This document shows, one piece after another, positions 51,610-61,773 of a DNA stretch of 64,000 nt. The notes under the pieces were generated by a model, which did not search any database, was not told the DNA's origin, and was given only the letters and a program-made list of their open reading frames with translations. The DNA comes from Lunularia cruciata (Eukaryota; Streptophyta; Marchantiopsida; Lunulariales; Lunulariaceae): positions 21,516,501 through 21,580,500 of the forward strand of contig OX419761.1 of assembly GCA_948567375.1 (NCBI GenBank), read 5' to 3'. Position numbers and translations under genes: made by a program. Within the stretch, counting starts at the first letter, position 1, and each line of letters begins with the position of its first letter.

Positions 51610-52556
51610 TGCATAGCCTTGTTGGAAAATGAAAAGATGAACCTCCTATAGTATCCAACCATCCGCAAGAATTGGCGTAACTTTGTCAAGCTTGAAGGGA
51701 ATGGAAGGTCTGAGATTTTCCTCACCTTCTTGAATTCAACTGCTATTCCATCCTTGGAGATGATGTGCCCCAAAAGTAGACCTACTTCACATCCAAAAAT
51801 GCACTTCTCTTGGTTGAGTGATGCATTTACCTCATCCAAGTGTTGCAAGACTTTGATTAGGTGCTCAAAGTGCTCCTCCTTGCTCCCATAGACACAAAAG
51901 TCATCAATAAAGTCTCTCACAAATTTTTCAATGAAAGGTTCAAATACCTTGTTCATGAACCTTTGGAATGTGGTTGGAGCATTGCAAAGCCCAAAAGGCA
52001 TGACCTTGAAAGCATAAGTTCTCCAAGGTGTAGTGAATGTGGTGAGTTGTTGATGCTCTGGTGCAATCTTGATTTGGTTATATCCACTATATCCATCTCC
52101 AAAACTGTACCTCTCATGACTTGTAACCTCCTCTAAGATCTCATCAATGAATGGCAATGGGTAGTAGTCCTTCTTGGTAACAGCATTGAGCTTCTTGTAA
52201 TCCACACATACCCAAAGCTTGTCATTCTTTTTCTTCACAATGATAATTGGAGACACCCATTCTGAATTCTCTACCTCAAAGATAAATCCATCCTCCTTGA
52301 GCTTATCAATCTCCTCCTTCACAACCAAAGATATTGGTGGGCTAATGCAATGTTGCTTTTGGCGGATTGGTCTTGCATGTGATTCCACCTCTATCTTGTG
52401 CTCCTCCAAGGTGACTTCCTTCAAATCCTTGTAACTAAAAGCAAACACATGGATGAATTTGCGGAAAATCTCCTCAAATCTCACCTTCTCCTCCTTGGTA
52501 ACATTTGGACCATACTTGAGGGTAGATAACCTTCTCTCTACCTCCTCAAGTGTCAA
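51606..52556 (-). pseudogene. B2 reverse transcriptase
   Basis: 316 residues of Ty3/gypsy RT. GYSGYNQIKIAPE carries the first catalytic Asp context (SFGDGYSG), MPFGLCNAPTTFQRFMN the central block, and FIDDFCVYGS the YXDD-type box. The N-terminal border (NSEWVSPIIIVKKKND and CVDYKKLNAVTKKDYYPLP) is intact. A frameshift near 51606 separates it from RNase H. Confidence 0.93.
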
Positions 52557-52693
52557 TGGTGATTTATCTGGTGGTCTTTCAAAACCTTTGGCTTAGGTGA
52601 AAAATCCATAGCACACAAGGGATACACATTTGAATCAGATTCAGATTCATCCTCCTCCGTGGAAGTCTCCTCTTCTATGCTTGTGTCCACACC

Positions 52694-53623
52694 TCAAGCT
52701 CCTTCTTCAGAATCTGATTCCCAATAATCAGAAGATGGTGTATCTGAATGTGAAGTGTTGGTGGTGTTAGTCACAAGAACTGTGACTTTATGGTTTGATG
52801 GCCCAATCCTCAAGTACCCTTTGTGCCATCGATCAGTTGTGCGTGTTGCTCTCAACCATGGCCTCTTAAGAACTAAGTCATAGCTTGAATCCTTCAAGAC
52901 TTGGAAAGTCATGAGATTTTGACCTCCCATAATTGAAACTACTACTTTATCCATCACCCCTACTGGTCAAACTTGTTACTTGTTTGCCGTGCTCACCACA
53001 AATGTTGAAGGTCTTGAGGGTATCATACCCAACTTCTTCATCAACATTTCTGACATGGCATTCATTGGTGATCCTCCATCAACCAATGCATCCTTGATGT
53101 TGTAACCATTCACTCTCACATCAATCTTGGAGGCATATTCACAAGCCTCCCATGGTGCTGGCTTGGCATCCACCACTCCCATTGATACTAGAGCTTTTGC
53201 CTTCTTCTTCTTCTTGCTCCTTGTAGAACTCAAACCACCTCTAAGCTCCTTTCTCAAGGTAGGGTTCAAAGCAATCAATTGGCCCACTGTGATGTTAGCC
53301 TTATGACTACCAACATCCTCCAACACATTGTACTTCAATTGTTGCTTTGAAATCAAGAAATCCTCCATCCCCAACTTCTTCCTTGGAGTCTTTGTTGTTG
53401 ATGGTGTTGAGGTGCCAGTGCTCCTAGTAGACATAGGAGTATCTTTGCTTGGAGTAAATCCTTGAGAAAAGTGAACATCCTCTACAAAACAAGCTCTCTT
53501 CTTCTCTTGTGTCAAAAGCTCCAGATTAAGACTCTTGGAGTTTAAGCACTCTCCTTTCTCATACTTGCTCTCCACCACATCTATGGATGCTATCTCCTTA
53601 CCTTTGTTTGGATTAGGAGCCAC
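52694..53623 (-). pseudogene. B2 protease region
   Basis: The first frame (53623-52976) carries the pre-protease block YNVLEDVGSHKANITVGQL and the active-site-like ALVDGGSPMNAMS. Two stops separate it from the second frame (52957-52694), with VVVSIMGGQNLMTFQV and YDLVLKRPWLRA, the second half of a retropepsin-like fold. DGGS in place of DSGA is common in non-chromodomain plant elements, but activity here is unknown. Confidence 0.82.
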
Positions 53624-53698
53624 TTGGGTTTCACTACCACCCTCTTTCTCTCTATTGGCTCCCTCATAACCCCTTCCTCCATGGTAAGTAGAATTTGG

Positions 53699-53740
53699 GC
53701 AATTCCTTTGGATATGGCCTCTTCATCCACAACCAAAACA
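53699..53740 (-). pseudogene. B2 Gag zinc knuckle with a stop codon
   Basis: The minus strand encodes CFGCG, a TGA stop, then RGHIQRNC, which fits CX2CX4HX4C with one residue replaced by the stop. It lies between gag and protease, as expected for nucleocapsid. Confidence 0.75.
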
Positions 53741-53821
53741 ATTTCTATCATTGAAATTGTTGGCTGGTTGAACTTCTCTATATGAATAGTTTCCATAAAT
53801 CCTAGGCCTTCTCCCTACATT

Positions 53822-54176
53822 CTAATCCACCTCTCTCTTCTCCCATAGTTGCACCACATTGATCTTAAGATCCGCAAGTTGTTCTGTGATGGTTTGAAGT
53901 GGATCCTTTGGTGGAGTTGCAAGAAGTGGAGCAACTACTACTTGTGGTGTAGTCCTTGTCACCAAAGTATCAGAAGTTCCACCATACTTGTAGCCTTGAG
54001 GAGGATGCACAAACTCCTTCACCACCAAATCACTCTCATCCCCTTCCAAATTCTCCTCCATACGAATTGCGATCTTGATAGCTTCAACCTTGGAAGAAGG
54101 TTTATCATATCTCACTTTGCTTCTAATTTGTGGTCTCAATCCTCCCACAAAATTCTTGGTGAGCATGGTCCCTATG
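53822..54176 (-). pseudogene. B2 Gag, C-terminal part
   Basis: Encodes MLTKNFVGGLRPQIRSKV and KVEAIKIAIRMEENL, a typical Ty3/gypsy capsid end. It is the continuation of the frame at 57950-58361: element C2 splits the gene, and both sides are in the same frame once one copy of the CTATG duplication is discounted. Confidence 0.85.
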
Positions 54177-54965
54177 TGGGACAACCCGGCAAATATCACT
54201 TTTGCGGTAATCGGGTAAGTAAAGTTCGTTCCCGTAGAGATACGAGTCAAAAATGTCCAAATACGAAGCAAAGTAACAATTTAGTTCTTCTTGAGTTCTT
54301 CTTTAGTCTCTCAGGTAGAAACCACACCCAGAAGAGAGTAACAAGCACTGACGCGCAGTCTTGTCACAAATTAACACTCCATAATCACAACTCCATCAAA
54401 TCTTTCCAAACAATCTTGATTGTGATGATTCAGGCTCTCTTGAAAACGGCACTTCACTGCAAAACTTTGCCTCAAAATTGTATTCCACCCTTCCACTAAA
54501 GGCACAACTTCCTTGATCGAAATTGCTTCACATCAACTTTGTATTGCACTCCCAAATGCAGAATACTACCAATATTACAATTCTTCTTAGATCTATCAAG
54601 GCATTGCTTTGATTGCACTTCACTCAGGATCAAAAACACAAAATGAAGATCAAGGCTGTGGAATCCAACATCCAACAAACACTCTGACTTGCACTTTGAA
54701 TTTCTCCAAACACTCACAAACACAATTGCAAAGTTGATACTCGGAATCAAGCTCAAGTGACGAGCACTGCTTTACAGCACTTCACTTTATCTATTCTCAA
54801 AAATAATGAGCACTGAACAATAATTTCCTGCAAATGCCACTCTTAAATAGTGAAGCAATCAACAATTCTAACAACTATACCATTCTACCACAACTGTTCT
54901 AACCTGCAGATCCAAAATGACAATGCACCTCTTCATATCCGCCCCTTCAAATCTCAAATCTGTTA
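54177..54965 (-). other. C2 3' untranslated region
   Basis: No open frame of note. AAACCACACCC near 54323 faintly recalls the LTR-like motif at 300-368 and 5.65 kb, which suggests that part of this stretch derives from an LTR. Confidence 0.4.
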
Positions 54966-57590
54966 CTAATCCGATCTGATGTCTACTTCTTCCTCGGCTT
55001 TCAAACCCAAACCCAAAGTAATCTTACTTCCTACTACATTTTCCTTGGGTTTCACATCTCCTACTTCTTTGACTAGATCTAGCAATTCTCTTTCCTGATC
55101 TGAAATTGCACTAGTGGGTAGTCTATCTAACTCTTCATCTTTTGACCCACTCTTCTCTAAAGTCTCTGAGGGCAACTCAGAAGACATTTGGATTCCTATG
55201 TTATCTACTTTGGGTTTTGCCTTAACATCCTGCCGAAGCTTTTCTAACTCTATTTTCACTAAGTCTAATCTAATCGCAATATTATCTTCTACTTCTAAAA
55301 TCTTCCTATCTACACGAGTTCAGAGACTAATCAACAAGGCATTCAAATCAGTGTCTTTCGCTTGTCTTTGCCTCGTCTCCTGCACCAACAACTTCAACTC
55401 GTGCAGTCGCGCTTCTTCAATTCGAACATTGGCTTCTGTACTTAACATTGCATTCACTCTGAGGACTATCTCCTTCAATGGCTCCAATCTTGTCTTTCAT
55501 TCACGTTCCCGATCTGCAAGCCATTCCTCTCTATACATTGCCAACTCTTCTTTGAACTCGGCCTTCACCGCTTCCTTCTCTTTCTCCTTCAGTACAATTT
55601 TCTCTTCCTGATTACGAAGTAACTCTCGTAATCTCTCTTCTTCTCTATACCGCACAGACAACTCTCTTTGCCAGAGTTGCTTCTTCTCCTCCATACTCTC
55701 CATCACTCGATCAAGCTCTTGTTCCTTTGATGCTACCCTCGCCATAGCATGGATAAGCTCTACTCTTGAATCAGCAAACTGCTACTTTAAGATTTCATGC
55801 TCCGCTACTTGTCTCTCCCTTGCGATGTCACTCTTCCTTGCAAGATCCTCTTGATAGCTCACTGCTCTCTTCAGGTCTTTGATTACCTGACTTCTCTCTA
55901 CTGCTTCCGCTTGTAGTACTTCTCTCTCCTTCTCACCTTGGGTTATACTCTTCTTCAACTCCGAGTTTTCTCCTTCTAATCTTGCTACCACCTGCAATAC
56001 AGTCTTTACCTCTGGACAAGTTGACTGCATCTCCTTCTTCTTCTTCTCCAATTTCACTAACAGCGGGCATACTACCTCTCGCAAGTACTCTACTCCCTCA
56101 CTGGCAACTTCTTCCTCCCACAGAGTAATTTCTTGTTTCTCCTCATGTTCTCCTGATACGCGCCTTCTTCGTTGAAGTCTTCGTATCGGAATTGATGCCT
56201 CACTACTCGTGTTGTCTTCTGCCTCTTCCTTCACTTTACTCGGCCCCGCCTCACACTTTGCCTTACGTCTCGAGCAAACTCCTTGCTGTACTATGATCTT
56301 CTTCTCCTCGAGCACCGGTACTTTGTCTTCCAACACCGCATTGTCTTCGGCTTCTACTTTGGCTTGCACTTCTTCTTTGTATTCTTCAGCCGCTGGTGCC
56401 GAGGTCATTTCTCCATCGTCTTCACTGTCACTGCTAGTATCTCTACTCTGTAGTGTCAGCTCAGGTTCCTCCTCACGTTCCGAGTCCTCCGTCTTGAGCT
56501 CAGCTTCTCCTTCTGAGTCTTCATCTTCTGACTCAATCACCACTATCCCTCGCCTCGGGTTATGTTTCTGCATCTTCCGAGGTTTCTTGTTTTCTTCGGC
56601 TTCTGCGTGCCGAGTTCTCTTCTTCGTTGGGGTACTTACCACGACCTCCACGTTTTTTCCTGTCTTCGCATAGTAGTCGTCCGTGCTCCGGATTTGGAGA
56701 ATGTATTGCTGCTCCTCCGCGTCGACTTCTCTTCTCAAGTCAGGATGGAAATGAGACACCATTCTATTGCGCTCCGCCAAATTGAGCAAATTCAACCCGA
56801 GGTAGAAATGTGCTGCAAATGGTACGATGTAGTGTGGAGGCGACTTATCTCGTAGATTCCACACCATTTGCCTCGTTCTCCTGTGAAAACACCTTGCCCA
56901 ATTGATCGCTTCTCCTGCAAATAGCTTGTGAAAGAACACCGCTTGGTGTTTCATCACATAAGTGGTTCTCTCCGGCTTCAGGATGGCCATTAGTGCACTC
57001 ACAATTCCTCTCCTCACAAGGTCTTTGTAGCTCTCAACTTTGTACCCATTCTTTGTTCTCTTTGACAAGAAGGCATCTCTCACCTCCTGCGTTTCTTGGG
57101 CTACCTCTCCTTTCCCCAAGAACGTGGCTCCCTGCTCCAAACCCGCCTCCTTCCCAAGTACGAGTCTCCAATCTGACTCTATCCAGTGAGCCGGATTTCC
57201 TCTCTTCCCTTCTTCCTCGAGACCATCGAGACACTTACTCTCGATGATTTTTGTCATGAATCCTGGAAAACTTACGTTCTAGTTCCATGCCAAAAAGGTG
57301 ATCCAAAGTCGGCTCAAGACTTCGATCCTTGCTACTACATCTAATCTCCAAATTGCATGATTTCTCACTACAAATTCAGAGTTTTTCTTCCTTCCTCCCA
57401 TCTCTTCTGTTTTCTTACTGTCTCTTGATTTCTCTCTCACGACTTCTCCCTTGCGCACTAACCCAAGTACAACTTTATTTCCCTTTCCTCGATCACTTGC
57501 AAGACGACTCCTCAATGGCGAAGGAAAATTGCTTGACATTTTGTTGTTGCAATTTTGATTTTTATAGAGTTGCACTTCTTTGTCTTCCAT
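54966..57590 (-). pseudogene. C2 coiled-coil gag-like protein, four in-frame stops
   Basis: A single reading frame of 875 codons on the minus strand. It is broken only by TAG at 57279-57281 and 55782-55784 and TGA at 55497-55499 and 55320-55322; there is no frameshift. Each stop fits a C-to-T or G-to-A change of Trp, Gln or Arg codons. Layout: a basic N-terminus; a conserved block with NGYKVESYKDLVRRGIVSAL, KPERTTYVMKHQAVFFHKLF, NWARCFHRRTRQMV and PPHYIVPFAAHFYLGLNLL; a highly acidic middle rich in Ser, Glu and Asp; and a long Glu/Lys/Arg-rich coiled coil to the end. I do not recognise the family. The middle block recalls proteins labelled putative plant transposon protein, but I cannot confirm that. 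A structural, gag-like role is an inference from context. Confidence 0.75.
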
Positions 57591-57949
57591 CGCTTTGAGT
57601 TTCTACTGAGAAATCACACCTCTAGCATGCACCTGTCACTGTCAATCAACCTTTGTGCGTATGAGCCGCCAGTTTTGAAACGGCCCCTTCTTGAATTTCT
57701 TGCCCCGACGAAAGGTTGTTAGACTATCTTTGCCTCGGGTTGAGCTCCCCCTAATCCAAAGACAATTTACTTAGTATGGTATGCTGAGAGGGCATTTCCG
57801 AGGACTTCGCCTTATGACCCAAACTCACTTTACTTTGGGTTTCATCCCACAGAAAATTTTCTTTGCCTTCTTCGGCCATACAGGCGCAATCCGACCTCTC
57901 TATACACTTCTTCTACTTTATTTTGAAAAAAAAAAATGTGGGCACCACA
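57591..57949 (-). other. C2 5' leader
   Basis: Non-coding leader between the element terminus and the first Met. It aligns in patches with 61774-62114 of C3, for example TCTAACAACCTT and GGCAAGAAA followed by TTCAAGAA, and TTGACAGTGAC. Confidence 0.65.
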
Positions 57950-58361
57950 CTATGCCAATCATTGTAGTCTCCACATCATCCCCACCCTTCCTCAACATTA
58001 TGCAAAATCTGGACTCTAACTTTTCCACTCTTTCCACATAGACTCTCACTTTCTCTCCATCTCCTTGCTTGAGAAATGTAACCTCACTCATCAATCTCTC
58101 ATAACTCTCATCAGGAAGAAAGTTCTCAATGAGCGTTGAAGTCAAAGTCTCCCAAGACTTCTCTTCCCCATCGCTACTCTCTCTCTTTTGGTATTCCGAC
58201 TCATACCATGTAAGTGCTACATCCTCAAAGAAATTTGGTAATAATGAGGCCCACTCATTCTTCCTCCTCTCATTTTTTCCTATGCAAGCTCTCTTGAATT
58301 CTCTCACCAAGGCCTCCACATCTTCTCCATCCTTGCCAATGAAAACCGGAAGTTTCCCCAT
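57950..58361 (-). pseudogene. B2 Gag, N-terminal part
   Basis: Starts at an ATG at 58361 with MGKLPVFIGKDGEDVEALV, followed by WASLLPNFFEDVALTWYES and SWETLTSTLIENFLP. These are hallmarks of the retrotransposon gag domain. It is cut by C2 and continues at 54176. Confidence 0.88.
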
Positions 58362-58595
58362 CTTAACCCCTCACTATCTTTCTCTTCTCTCAAATTTTTT
58401 TTCTCTTTTCTTTTCTCTCACTCTGTAACTAATAGAGTGTATACATGACTAACACCATTTGAGAGAAATCCACCCTAGGGAACACAAAAGGTTCAGGTTG
58501 CTCCAAGATTTCTATAGCAACACCAAATCCTAGAGTGCATATTAATCAAACTCTCATGGATAGTTTATCCATAAGTTGAAAGATTTTCTCCATCA
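58362..58595. other. B2 spacer between leader ORF and gag
   Basis: Short, mostly non-coding stretch; nothing recognised. Confidence 0.5.
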
Positions 58596-59314
58596 CTAAT
58601 CTTGAGAACTAGCTGATGAAGGTGGTAGTATTTCTGTAGTTGTACTAAGACTCTCTCCAAGATCCTTCACCAAAGTCTCCAAAAGTGATTTTACTCCACT
58701 ACACTCATGTGCTTTTGGAAGTCCTTCAATTCCACAAACCTCACACAACTTGATTGAGAAGATTGGTCTTAGATCTTCTCCCTCCCAATCTTGGTGAAGA
58801 AGGTCCAACATGCAAACCCAAGTCAAGTAAGCCTCTCCTTTCCCTCAATCTCTTGCTCTCAAAGGTCAATGGACATGAACTTGCCTTATGTCCCTTCTTT
58901 CCACACAGAAAGCACTTAGACTCACAGTTTCCTCCAAGTGGTGTAGGTTTTTGGATCCTCTCAACACTCTCTTCAAATTCTATTGTAAACTCTTTTTTCC
59001 TCAAATCCACCCCTACAATCACCCCAAACCCTTGGGGAACCTTGCATAATCTCAATTTCCACTCTTGATGACCCTCCATGTTCCTAAGATGAATCTAAAC
59101 ACTCAAATATGCTTTTTGTTGATCTCAAACTCCTCATGCATGAGATCTCCACTCTACAAAATTGACCCTTCTTCACAATGTCACTCAAATCTCCCAACCT
59201 GTATGTCACAATCCTCTGAAATTTTTCACACTTGATCACAACTCTAGGGCGTCCTTGCAAAATTTCAGATCTTTTCATGGAGCCATTGGGCCTAGACACA
59301 TTTCTATTCAACAC
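58596..59314 (-). pseudogene. extra zinc-knuckle ORF in the B2 leader
   Basis: Three consecutive frames on the minus strand (59314-59084, 59079-58741, 58826-58596), read with small frame changes, lie between the primer site and gag. The first holds GRPRVVIKCEKFQRIVTYRL. The second holds KLRLCKVPQGFGVIVGVDL and then CFLCGKKGHKASSCP, a perfect CX2CX4HX4C zinc knuckle. The third holds CEVCGIEGLPKAHEC, a second Cys/His cluster. A nucleic-acid-binding module followed by a zinc knuckle recalls the DUF4283 plus zf-CCHC_4 layout of plant LINE ORF1-like proteins. Its place ahead of gag is unusual. It may be a captured gene, an accessory ORF of the family, or a nested insertion. Confidence 0.5.
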
Positions 59315-59910
59315 ACATATTTCAGATTTGGTCTGAAAACTGCCCCCCTCACTTCAAAAACTAATTTTTCCCTGTGCAAGAATGATCTGTCCCTTATTTT
59401 CATGGCAGCAGGTAGGATACAATGCACTGAATTTTCTTGGAAATTTTCAGGAAAATTCACTGAAAATTGAAGAAATGGTAGACTTTGTAAATTTTCCAGA
59501 GAGCATGCAGTTGCGGGAGCACTTTTCCCTATCAACTTTCAAAAATTCTAGCCCAGTGCGCATAGTAGCTCTCATAATAATTTCAAGTGTGCTAACTGAA
59601 AGATAACCCAAGCTAACATGTGTAGAAATTTCAAGTCCAGATCTCAAACTTGAGATTTTGCCCAAAATCACCTTAATCCCCAAAATCTGCAATCCACCTC
59701 ACACAATCTCTCCAATTCCTCTCATGTGTACAAGATGTAAAAAATGACCTCAAAGACACCATAATGAACCTCAGGGTATAAAAATGGATCTTGGTTCTCT
59801 TACATAAGTTCAGCCCTCTCCTCTCTTAATGTTCTCTCCAAGTGGGCTCTCATAGCCTCCAACTACCTAATGTAGAATTGAACGCGGAACATTATCTTGC
59901 CTTCTAGAGA
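59315..59910 (-). other. B2 5' leader
   Basis: Between the primer-binding site and the leader ORF. Short frames on both strands (for example 59692-59447, minus) are not recognised. Confidence 0.5.
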
Positions 59911-59929
59911 GGTCCCGACAACGGAACCA
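59911..59929 (-). promoter_or_regulatory. primer-binding site of B2
   Basis: The minus strand reads TGGTTCCGTTGTCGGGACC, four bases after the LTR end. It resembles the TGGCGCCGTTGCCGGGGA sites found after LTRs of non-chromodomain Ty3/gypsy elements in plants (Athila/Tat type), with several changes. The exact tRNA is not certain. Confidence 0.7.
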
Positions 59930-59933
59930 AAAA

Positions 59934-60624
59934 TGTGAGCCGGCCTGTCTCTCACTCAAGATGAACCTATGATGGCTATTATGGTAGCGCACCATGGACT
60001 AAGATGGCAAGGAACTCCAACTCCATCATACTCCTTCAAGGCTAACACTCCAAGACTCAAGACATTGCTCACTAGAGAACTCAATGAGAGAGAGATAGTT
60101 GCAAATGAAAGGATGATGAGTACCTCCTCACCCCTTGTTTATATACTTGTGAAATAGTTATGTACCAAATTTACTAATTACCATAGTAACTCAAGTTACT
60201 AGACTAATAGTCAAGTAAAGTCAAAAAGTAGAAAGGAATATCCATTCACATGGGCATATTCCCCTAAGCATGTGGTCTTATCTTGACCCAACCACTAAGT
60301 CAAGGATTCCTTCACATGGGCTATCCTTGGACTAAAGAAGAATCCAAAACAAAAAGGCTTGCGGGCCCAAGAGTTCTCAATTCTTTCCTCAAAGCCAAAC
60401 ACCTAGGAATAATACTAAGTCAACACACTAAATCCAAAATAGTGGTGCTCATGTTTTCTACTTCCTCTAAAGTAAGGTTCCTTCTATCTTAGCTTTGACT
60501 AACTTTAGCTAACCATGACTAATATAGAACCATCCTTTATCTCTATATAAATAATATCTCTTAAGTACTTGTAATACCAAGCTAAATATCACAATACCAC
60601 ACACAAGCACAAATAGGTGTTACA
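59934..60624 (-). repeat. 5' LTR of B2
   Basis: A 691-bp LTR, plus-strand ends TGTGAGCCGGC and GGTGTTACA. It is very similar to the solo LTR 46409-47100 and, less so, to the split LTR of B1. Confidence 0.92.
60137..60146 (-). promoter_or_regulatory. TATA box in the B2 5' LTR
   Basis: The minus strand reads GTATATAAAC, followed by AAGGGGTGAGGAGG. The same motif is kept in the other family B LTRs. Promoter role is inferred from position and composition. Confidence 0.55.
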
Positions 60625-61773
60625 GGCCAAAGACAGAAGGAAGGCCCCAGCATTTGGGAGATCGAATGTATGGTGCACCGCATGTGGCAAATCAGGCCAT
60701 GCAAACACAAAATGCAATACTCGTAATGCATTCTCGGTGCAGCAAATTGATTGGGTTTTGGGGTGGAGCCAAGACGAGGACAAAGAGGCTGTGTACCAAA
60801 TGCAAGAAGTACAGCCTTAGGCTAGCATATCGTACCAAGGTCCGAGGTTTGGACCAAGGGAGTATAACCCCAATGCTCCTCCAAGAAGACCACCGATGAG
60901 CAACTAGAATCACCCTCTGAATGTTGCACCCGGACCTATTACAATTGTGGCTCGATAGGACATTGGTCTCCAAACTGTCCGGAGCCAAGAAGGCAAATCG
61001 GGTATGTTCCCTTGTGCGGAACTTGTTAAGGATTGGGGCATACATGCAACCAATGTCCTCATCCACCAAACCCGAAGCCACCTGTAAAGTATGTACAGAC
61101 CTCCGCTGAGCGTGCAGTAATTCCGGCAAAGGGGGATACAAATGTAAATTGTATCACGCTTGAGGAGGAGAGACCTCAGGAAGGAAGTCCGGCCTTTGAA
61201 GGAGAATGGCCAAACCTTGAAATTTTGAAGGTTGAGACACGCTCCAATAAGAAGAAGCGTGATCCTGAAGAACTAAGTATGACCTTGTCGTCTTCCAAAA
61301 AGGCGCAGAGACTGCGCCCAAAGGCAATTCTTTCTGCCAAGGAGGAAAAGATCCTCGCAAAAGCCAAAGCTAAAGCCTTGCAGAAAGAACTAAAGGAGGC
61401 ACTACTCAAGACTCGGGAACTAAGTTTGGAAGAGGAGATGAATACGAAGTCTCCCGTTTTTCCGGCGGACATCTGATCCAAAGTAAAGGGTCTGATCCAA
61501 GCCGAGGTGGACCAACCCGGGGAACCTCAGGTTAAGGACACTAGCAATCCCGTCACCATTTTGAAGTGTCCCAAAGTCAAGAGGGAACATGGAGAGAATA
61601 CAAACCCAAAGCCAAAGGCCAAGACGGTCAAATTGGGAGGAGTACCCTAATACAATATTGTAGCGGATCTAGCAGCCACAAATCCCAACGTTACATTTAA
61701 GCAATTGTGGGAAGATAACAAGTTGTACAAGAAGCAGCTGAATTCAGCCCTCAAGAAGGTGAGGTTGATGTTG
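60625..61773 (+). pseudogene. family D Gag fragment with three zinc knuckles
   Basis: Plus-strand remnant starting at the B2 LTR border and ending at C3. It carries CTACGKSGHANTKC (60674-60715), a perfect zinc knuckle. A second reads YYNCGSIGHWSPNC with the first Cys changed to Tyr, and a third, near 61015-61056, reads CGTC, a stop, then GLGHTCNQC. A charged, Lys/Glu-rich stretch follows (61033-61476), then NPNVTFKQLWEDNKLYKKQL near 61680, like the pre-protease linker of Ty3/gypsy polyproteins. Stops and frameshifts show decay. Orientation is opposite to A and B. Confidence 0.65.

Larger units (their letters stand above)
54177..57949 (-). mobile_element. family C element C2, a clean insertion in B2 gag
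   Basis: A 3773-bp unit flanked by an exact 5-bp duplication CTATG (54172-54176 and 57950-57954). On the minus strand it starts TGTGGTGCCCACATTTTT and ends GGGTTGTCCCA, so it has TG..CA ends like an LTR element, yet I find no LTR pair: the right end runs directly into the coding region's leader. It encodes one long coiled-coil protein and no polymerase, integrase or transposase. It must therefore use proteins from another element. The same left terminus occurs at 49631 and 61774. Confidence 0.82.
49831..60624 (-). mobile_element. family B Ty3/gypsy element B2, 3' end missing
   Basis: Read on the minus strand: 5' LTR 59934-60624, primer site 59911-59929, leader with an extra ORF, gag split by the nested element C2, zinc knuckle, protease, RT, RNase H and integrase. 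There is no chromodomain. Its 3' LTR and polypurine tract are absent: the element stops near 49831, where family C and E fragments begin. The pol frames are the longest in the window. It inserted to the left of, or into, a plus-strand gag of family D (60625 onward). Confidence 0.88.

Noticed and set aside
54177-54891. A 715-bp 3' LTR of C2 starting TGTGGTAG at 54891 (minus)
   Set aside because: The matching 5' LTR would have to cover 57235-57949, which is leader and coding sequence without similarity to it.
56209-57247. Plus-strand Ser-rich frames opposite the C2 protein
   Set aside because: They are the antisense of an acidic, Glu-rich coding stretch, which automatically gives Ser/Leu-rich open frames.
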